The notes below the pieces were generated by a model, which was given only the letters and a program-made list of their open reading frames with translations, had not been told where the DNA came from and did not search any database. Below, one piece after another: positions 62,813 through 64,000 of a DNA stretch of 64,000 bases; within the stretch, counting starts at the first letter, position 1, and every line of letters begins with the position of its first letter. The stretch lies in assembly GCA_965220895.1 (NCBI GenBank), contig OZ244850.1, positions 496,001 to 560,000 on the forward strand. The letters run 5' to 3'. The DNA comes from WTFY01 sp965220895 (lineage in GTDB: Bacteria; Pseudomonadota; Gammaproteobacteria; UBA4575). Both the position numbers and the translations under genes were made by a program.

Positions 62813-63730
62813 CTAGATGTTGGCGCTGATGGGCGAACTGTAGAAGATCGGCACCTTCTCCTCGCCATCCTCGAACGTGACCTCTTCCCAGGCACTCGTG
62901 TCCTCGACCAGCTTCCTCAACAGCTTGTTGTTCAGTGCGTGGCCGGACTTGTAACCGCTGAATGCGCCGATCAGGCTGTGGCCCAGCAGGTACAGATCAC
63001 CGATGGCATCGAGGATCTTGTGCTTGACGAACTCGTCCTCGTAGCGCAGTCCGTCCTCGTTCAGGATACGGTGTTCATCCACGGCAATCGAGTTGTCCAG
63101 GCTCCCTCCCAGTGCCAGGTTGCGCGAACGCAGGGCCTCGAAGTCGCGCATGAAACCGAAGGTGCGCGAACGTGAGATTTCCTTGACAAAGGAAGTCGTG
63201 GAAAAATCCAGTTCGGCCTTTTGCGGACCCGCCTTGAAGACCGGGTGATCGAAATCAATCATGAAGCCGACCTTGAATCCATCGAACGGGTCAAACCTTG
63301 CCCACTTGTCGTCCTCCTTGACCTTCACGGACTTGGTGATGCGGATGAATTTCTTGGCGGCGTTCTGCTCGACAATGCCTGAGGACTGCACCAGGAAGAC
63401 GAAGGGGCCGGCACTGCCGTCCATGATGGGCACTTCCGGCGCACTGACATCCACGTACGCATTGTCGATACCCAGACCTGCCATGGCCGAGAGCAGGTGC
63501 TCGACCGTGGAAATGCGCACACCGCCTGAAACCAGCGTCGTGGACAGGCTGGTATCGCCCACATTCTCGGGATTGGCCTTGATTTCCACGGGCGGATCGA
63601 GGTCCACACGCCGGAAAATGACCCCGGAATCCACAGGAGCCGGGCGCAGGGTCAGGTAGATTTTCTTGCCCGTATGCAAGCCTACACCCGTCGCACGTAT
63701 GACGTTCTTTAGTGTTCTTTGTTGTATCAC
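62813..63730 (-). CDS. lpxC: UDP-3-O-acyl-N-acetylglucosamine deacetylase LpxC
   Basis: 305 residues, as in E. coli. The zinc ligands lie in STVEHLLSAMAGLGIDNAYV (histidine) and HKILDAIGDLYLLGHSLIGA (histidine and aspartate). MIQQRTLKNVIRATGVGLHTG is the typical start, here on a GTG codon. It performs the committed step of lipid A synthesis. It lies downstream of ftsZ, as in most gammaproteobacteria, so the organism makes lipopolysaccharide. Confidence 0.96.
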   Translation of the reverse strand: MIQQRTLKNVIRATGVGLHTGKKIYLTLRPAPVDSGVIFRRVDLDPPVEIKANPENVGDTSLSTTLVSGGVRISTVEHLLSAMAGLGIDNAYVDVSAPEVPIMDGSAGPFVFLVQSSGIVEQNAAKKFIRITKSVKVKEDDKWARFDPFDGFKVGFMIDFDHPVFKAGPQKAELDFSTTSFVKEISRSRTFGFMRDFEALRSRNLALGGSLDNSIAVDEHRILNEDGLRYEDEFVKHKILDAIGDLYLLGHSLIGAFSGYKSGHALNNKLLRKLVEDTSAWEEVTFEDGEEKVPIFYSSPISANI

Positions 63731-63884
63731 AGAGCGTACATCCTATAGATCGCTACCAGCGTCTGATTCCTTCAGCCTCCCCACGCCGCATACCGAACGA
63801 CAGGTAATATCTCTGTAATATTACACAATTTGCCGAGGACTTCACCAGAGATTTTAACCCCTGGTCCCGCCGGGCACGCGCTGA

Positions 63885-64000
63885 TCAGTCGGCTTGCGTG
63901 CGCAAAAATGTAGGAATATCCAGATAATCCAGATCGTATCCCTGATTTTTCGCGGCGACCTCGACCCCGGGTTCGGCCGGCACCTTGGGGGGGCGCGCCC
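63885..64000 (-). CDS. ftsZ: FtsZ, C-terminal end (partial)
   Basis: Only the last 37 or so codons lie in the window. They read ...VEVAAKNQGYDLDYLDIPTF and end LRTQAD with a TGA stop. DYLDIPTFLR is the conserved C-terminal peptide of FtsZ that binds FtsA, ZipA and ZapD, with the basic/acidic end of E. coli (LRKQAD). The gene continues beyond the right edge. About 155 nt separate it from lpxC. Confidence 0.9.
   Translation of the reverse strand, partial: ARPPKVPAEPGVEVAAKNQGYDLDYLDIPTFLRTQAD

Overview
The window is a piece of a gammaproteobacterial chromosome. The evidence is the gene order and content: ftsZ-lpxC-(dciA/M23 peptidase)-secA, dapA-bamC, xseB-ispA-dxs, bamD opposite rluD-pgeF-clpB, coaE-zapD, a zur-znuC-znuB operon, and the Nudix-ThiE fusion next to argJ. 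The housekeeping blocks are GC-rich and tightly packed. No rRNA, tRNA, CRISPR array or IS transposase was recognised. The species cannot be named from this sequence; hydrocarbon-type genes and a bufferin operon suggest an environmental, possibly marine or sulfur/hydrocarbon-associated lineage (inference).

Layout. 1-6.5 kb: the tail of an autotransporter, then corB-like, radA, fdhD, and the zinc operon znuB/znuC/zur with a Zur-box palindrome in front of it. 6.5-17.4 kb: an accessory island lying between the zinc operon and xseB. It holds a four-gene ubiquitin-like operon (three-domain ubiquitin-like protein, cysteine-free E2-like protein, JAMM protease, ThiF/E1-like enzyme). Divergent from it is an XRE repressor + ImmA/IrrE protease pair followed by a frameshifted exonuclease I. 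Convergent with those is an Mre11/Rad50-like pair. About 1.5 kb of nearly empty DNA closes the island. 17.4-26.8 kb: isoprenoid genes, bamC-dapA, a PerM-like protein, a LysR regulator and proS. 26.9-29.2 kb: two adjacent toxin-antitoxin modules and a small lipoprotein.

29.3-39.5 kb is a metabolic accessory region read leftwards. It starts (at the right) with an AlkB-like membrane di-iron hydroxylase, followed by three paralogous glutathione-transferase-like proteins, two tiny membrane proteins, a protein of unknown function, a FadL-type outer-membrane channel, and a bufferin operon (bufA-like cysteine-rich precursor, MNIO bufB, bufC). Strong intercistronic hairpins separate many of these. 40.2-45.7 kb is a two-gene cassette: an AAA_14/DUF4143 ATPase and a 1383-residue NACHT NTPase ending in a PD-(D/E)XK nuclease-like domain. 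A textbook promoter overlapped by a perfect palindrome drives it. 45.8-64 kb is housekeeping: clpB, pgeF, rluD, bamD, nadE, sucCD, coaE, zapD, the Nudix-ThiE fusion, argJ, secA, an M23 peptidase, dciA, lpxC and the end of ftsZ.

The best candidates for undescribed biology are (1) the ubiquitin-like operon with a cysteine-free E2, wired to a CapH/CapP-like switch and nucleases; (2) the NACHT-nuclease/AAA_14 cassette; and (3) the AlkB/three-GST/mini-membrane-protein/FadL cluster beside a bufferin operon. Both defence-like cassettes are read from promoters whose predicted start site is the A of the start ATG, that is, leaderless mRNAs.
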